Source: Hymenoscyphus infarciens (lineage: Eukaryota; Ascomycota; Leotiomycetes; Helotiales; Helotiaceae). Taken from it: a stretch of 64,000 bases of DNA. The position numbers and the translations under genes are program-made. How positions within the stretch are numbered: the first letter of the stretch is position 1; every line of letters begins with the position of its first letter. Where the stretch lies: NCBI GenBank assembly GCA_001414345.1, contig LLCB01000300.1:1-64000 (forward strand). Reading direction: 5' to 3'. Positions 60,164 to 64,000 of the stretch are shown here, piece after piece. Below the pieces are notes generated by a model. It saw only the letters and a list, made by a program, of their open reading frames with translations, did not search any database and had not been told where the DNA came from.

Positions 60164-61190
60164 CTCGAGCAGGAGTCTCCAATGCCTGGGATCAATGGTA
60201 GGTAAGTCTGGGAACAGAATAGCGTAAATTCAACCAGCAATTGGAAAGTACTCGGCGCAAACTCACTCTATATACAGCTTCCGTTGACCGTCAGCAGAAA
60301 TAGAAAGAAATACAATCAATTTCCCAAATAAACATTCATCACGATCGCAAGAATTGTTTGGATTAGATTAGGTTAGGTATGTTGAGGACCAACCGTTGGT
60401 AAGGTCGTAAATGATTCATCCAACCGCAAGGAGAAAAAAAAGGCACAATGTTTACAAAGAATCTATGATGAGTCTACCCATGTTGAAATAAAATGGGGGC
60501 ACGTTTGGTTAGAAGCTGCGCTGCGCCGTGGGAAAGGAAGTCGGCACTCGGCATGGCGGGATGCATGGATATCTTCCTTTCGGCGATATATAAATTACCT
60601 CACATGAGGTCACTTATTCCCGAAAGAAATCGGATCCATTTCCAAGCATCTCTCGGAATTAAGAGTGAGAAACATGGAGTTAATGGTATTCTCAGGGCAA
60701 TGGATGAGGATATTTGGGGACTTTGGAATTCAATGTTGGTGAATTATTCATCTGATGGAAAGAAACTACCTATAGAGAACCTCGTTGGTCTTGGCTCACT
60801 TGCGTCATTGCTTCTGCATTGATTATAAAGCGGCTTTCCTCGCGGCGCGGCTTCACGGCTGCTCCTTCCGTTTCTTTTAAGGTTTGATATTGTGGCGCAC
60901 CACCTTCACCAGCCACACCTTCTTTTCAAAAACGGTTTGGAAAGAGCGACCCTCTCGAAAATACACCGTAAATGCGAGGTACAGGTCAACTTACATTCTA
61001 GGGGCGGATTGACAGTTTTTAGGTGTGGGACCGTGGTCTAAAACCTGGCGTTGCCAAGCCTACTAGGCCTAATTAGTAAATCACGTGCTTACCCCACCAA
61101 AAAAAAGTATGGATAACCTTAAATCGCGACGTAACTTTTAAGTATCAGGCACACTTTCAACCGCGGCCGCGGTCGTAAACCGTCTCTTTT
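60164..61190. promoter_or_regulatory. Upstream region of the DHA1 transporter
   Basis: About 1 kb of normal composition. An open + strand frame (60493-60822, 109 codons) has protein-like composition but no known motif, and a TATATAAA box near 60590 lies inside it, so it is not called as a gene. Near 61161-61172 there is a perfect GC palindrome (CCGCGGCCGCGG) just before the AT-rich block. Confidence 0.4.
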
Positions 61191-62203
61191 TCGTCTCTAA
61201 ATAGCTTTAAATTAATTAATATGCCTTCTATATTCACCTTTGCGAACGGTGAGGTTATATAGGGCTGGGAATAGGCTAAATTACGCTCTCGAAGTATCTA
61301 GTAAGTTATATTTACTCTCCCCTACCACTCCTAGAGCTCTTAAGAGCTTTCTAAAAGCTTTAAAGTACTCTAATAACATATACTAATTACTCTTTAATAT
61401 ATAGTATTCGATTATAAGCCTAGCGCGCCTGTTAGAATAGAAAGCGTTCTATAAATAGCCTCTCTACTACTAACGACCTAGATCTCGCTAAACGCTTATA
61501 GTATATACCCTAGACGGTCCTATAAGCTTTATATATTTAGGAAATATTCTAATATATATATATAGTCGTATAATGTTTTAAATTAATGCTAATAGGACTT
61601 AGAGAGCTAATAGAACGACTAAATACTATTCTTACTACTACGGCTACTACTTAATAGTCGATCTTATAAGTTGAAAGCCTCTTACTTTCAGAGGCTTTTA
61701 CTTACTTTATTAGCTTATTATATATAATAATATATAATTAAAGGAGGACGTCTTATAGTATAGTTATAATTATAAGTAAGCTTTCTTAGAAGTATATTTA
61801 GTAAAGCGTAAGTTCCTTAGTAATATAAGTAAAGCCTCTTAATTTAAGAGCCTTTTTACTAATCCTCTATAGCCTACTACGCCTAATACTCTTAATTACT
61901 TTATAGAAGATTATCGTAATATAATACTTCTACTTCTCTAAGATTAATTTAGTTCTAACTTTCGAATCGAGATATTATTAAATACGAAGGAACGATCTAA
62001 TACTCTTTTTACTACCTAGAATAATAGTCTTATTTAAGATCTAGATATATAATAAAGATCTAGAGAGTATAGAGAGAGAGATATATATAATAGAGAGATA
62101 GTACTTTAATACTTTTAATACTAGCGCTTTATAATAATACCTCGAATACGCTTAATAGTCTCTTAATCTTAGAGGCTTTTTACTCTTATATATACTATAT
62201 AAG
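61191..62203. repeat. AT-rich RIP-affected DNA left of the second gypsy copy
   Basis: About 1 kb of TA-rich, CpA/TpG-poor DNA, the older repeat background into which the element at 62204 inserted. CpG and GAACGG-like islands survive, as expected when RIP attacks CpA first. No gene is present. Confidence 0.6.
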
Positions 62204-62599
62204 TGTGATAGTACGCTATTCTGAATTATAGACACTTGTAGAACTGCTGATACCTCTACGACTGTCGATATCTCTACGACTATTAATACTTCTACGACTT
62301 ATTAGATAGAAGGTGCTAAAGAGAGTAAGAATCGAATGTTATATATTTCGTTTTAAGGTCTTATATATTTAGCTTTAAAGCTCTTATTATTTTAGTAGCT
62401 ATATTAGAAAGGACTTAGTTATTATTCTTATTAGAACTTAGTAGTCTCTAATCTCTTATATATAGATGTTTATACTTAGTATAGAAGAAGAATAGTTATT
62501 ATTTTCTTTTATATTAGTACCTAGTATCTATATACGTTATTCTTCTATATATACTTTTATATATCTCTACTATAGTTATATATATTTTATACTATTATA
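62204..62599 (+). repeat. 5' LTR of the second gypsy copy, 100 bp shorter
   Basis: It aligns with the 496-bp LTRs of the first element at both ends but is 396 bp long, lacking several blocks in the first half (around the CTAATACCTCT repeats). The ends read TGTGATAG and CTATTATA. Its first half differs in sequence as well as length, so it is probably a distinct subfamily or an older copy. Confidence 0.85.
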
Positions 62600-64000
62600 A
62601 AAAAATAATAACTCTTCCTTACTAGTAACGGTTTTAATAATATCTCCTTTGAGCTTATCGCTACTCTTTATTTAGAAGTCGATTTACTCTTAATTTAGAA
62701 TATTATAATAGTATTCTTATATAGCTAGGTAATTAGAGACTACTTAGATAGCTAGTAATATTAGAGTTTAGTATCTATATAAATAGCTAGTAAAAATTAT
62801 ATTACAAATACGTTAAGAGATTAGAATATACTAAGTATTCCTAAGAGTTCTAATAACCCTAGATTCAGTGAATAAGTCAACTTATAATAGTTATCTAGAA
62901 GGCTTCTAAATCTAATCTTACCTCTCTCTCTAATTTAATATCTAATATTTTAGAATCTAGAGCAACTCTAGGTCTCTTCTAAGCTCTACTTCTAAGTATA
63001 GAGCCCTCTCTTAGAGAATAAAGTTAAGCCTCTATAAAAAGGTCTCTAACTTAGTACTATACCTCTAAGAACACTAAGAAGCCTAAGAATAATAAAGGTA
63101 AAGGCCTAGTACCTAGAAGCTAGAGAGATTAATAAGACTTCTCTAATATAGACGAGATACGGGGTATAATCTAAGCTATAAAGGCTAAGGATTAAGAAAA
63201 AGAATAGAGAATTTTAGAATAAGATAATTAGATTATCTAATTATTAGACCTAGTATAATAAATTAGTCGATAACTACTAAATAATAACTAAAGTCTAAGT
63301 CTTATCTAACTTATATAAATACCTTTTTTAGTCTCTTTAAACTATTATCTTAGATAAGACTCTACCTCTAATATTCCTTTCTTATTATAACCTACTCTAT
63401 GTCTATAACTTAAAAGTACTCTAAAAGCCTTTTAACCTATTAAAAGTAAGATTATAGAAAAAATTAAACTTTTAAATAATAGTATTTTACTTATATATAA
63501 GTAATAGAGAATATTAATATATAATCGACTTTATATAAACACTAACTATTATTAGACGCTTTTAACTTATAAAGCTCTTATTTAGAGAATAATAACGAAA
63601 CTTACTTAAAACTACTTAGAGCTTTAATATAAGTCTAATATAAGTAAGATAGTATTTAAAGATTATAAAGAAATAATTAAACTTCTTAATACCTACTATT
63701 TAACTAGTTATAAGAAAGAGGATGCTTAGAACGCCTTTTAGTCTCTTTAGATAGAATAGAAGAGTTATATAAGAGAAAGTTTTATAGAATTTAAAAGTCG
63801 CTTTTTAAGTATAGTAATACTTAGAGAAGTATCTAAGTAAGATAAGTTCTATTATATATAGAATAAGCTTATATCTTAGTTCTAAACCTAATTAGTTAAT
63901 AGTAAAAGATACTAGAATACTAACTTTAATAAGATAGTAAGAGACTTATTATTTATAGATAAGGAATAGCGCTATAATACTAAGTTATATATAACTAGTA
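62204..64000 (+). mobile_element. Second Ty3/gypsy copy, 5' part, truncated by the window end
   Basis: Begins TGTGATAG, the intact form of the terminus seen at 13477. After a 396-bp LTR the sequence follows the internal region of the first element (13973 to about 15400) closely and collinearly, including the decayed gag region. For example, 63620-63700 matches about 15000-15080 with only scattered transitions. Stops are everywhere. The 3' half lies outside the window. Confidence 0.9.

Noticed and set aside
60493..60822. 109-codon frame upstream of the DHA1 transporter
   Set aside because: Lies in the likely promoter and contains a TATA-like box; no family features.

Overview
The window looks like nuclear DNA of a filamentous ascomycete. 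Its genes carry several 48-75 bp GT-AG introns with CTAAC/CTAAT-like branch points. They encode fungal families: a CreB-type deubiquitinase, a Zn2Cys6+PAS activator of the AcuK/ERT1 type, a fungal flotillin and a DHA1 drug-efflux transporter. AT-rich blocks depleted of CpA/TpG show the signature of RIP (repeat-induced point mutation). Protein style and the sharp split between gene-bearing DNA and RIP-ruined DNA suggest a Leotiomycete, perhaps Sclerotiniaceae; that placement is inference.

Layout. 1-12.7 kb: creB (+), ALG12 (+), a 3.5 kb gap, and a lineage-type repeat/acidic-tail protein (+) with an apparent 2-nt exon. 12.7-22.4 kb: AT-rich block holding a complete but RIP-killed Ty3/gypsy LTR element (13477-21572) with 496-bp LTRs and a perfect 5-bp target duplication. 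22.4-29.7 kb: a 34-bp-arm inverted repeat, a membrane-anchored M24 peptidase (-), a divergent Git1/Pho84-like MFS transporter (+) and an intron-containing tRNA-Cys (-). 29.7-32.7 kb: a nested repeat island bounded by ~55-bp inverted repeats, containing two non-autonomous hAT-like elements with 8-bp duplications and a small element with 108-bp direct terminal repeats. 33.4-40 kb: methylthioadenosine phosphorylase (-), a PY-motif protein (-) and flotillin (+). 40-48 kb: gene-poor, with one AT-rich block. 48-52.5 kb: a thioester-reductase-like relic, an F-box-like/pentapeptide-like protein (-), and another AT-rich block. 52.5-60.2 kb: an AcuK/ERT1-type regulator (-) behind a 2.7 kb upstream region, then a DHA1 MFS transporter (-). 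61-64 kb: AT-rich DNA and the start of a second copy of the gypsy element, cut by the window end.

The genes do not form a biosynthetic cluster. Two act in carbon-source control (creB in catabolite repression, the AcuK-type factor in gluconeogenesis), but they lie 50 kb apart and nothing links them beyond that. No clearly new multi-gene system was seen. The best leads are the 2-nt exon, the nested repeat island, the fast-evolving repeat protein and the F-box/beta-helix-like protein. All exon coordinates were derived by hand from splice signals and frame continuity.
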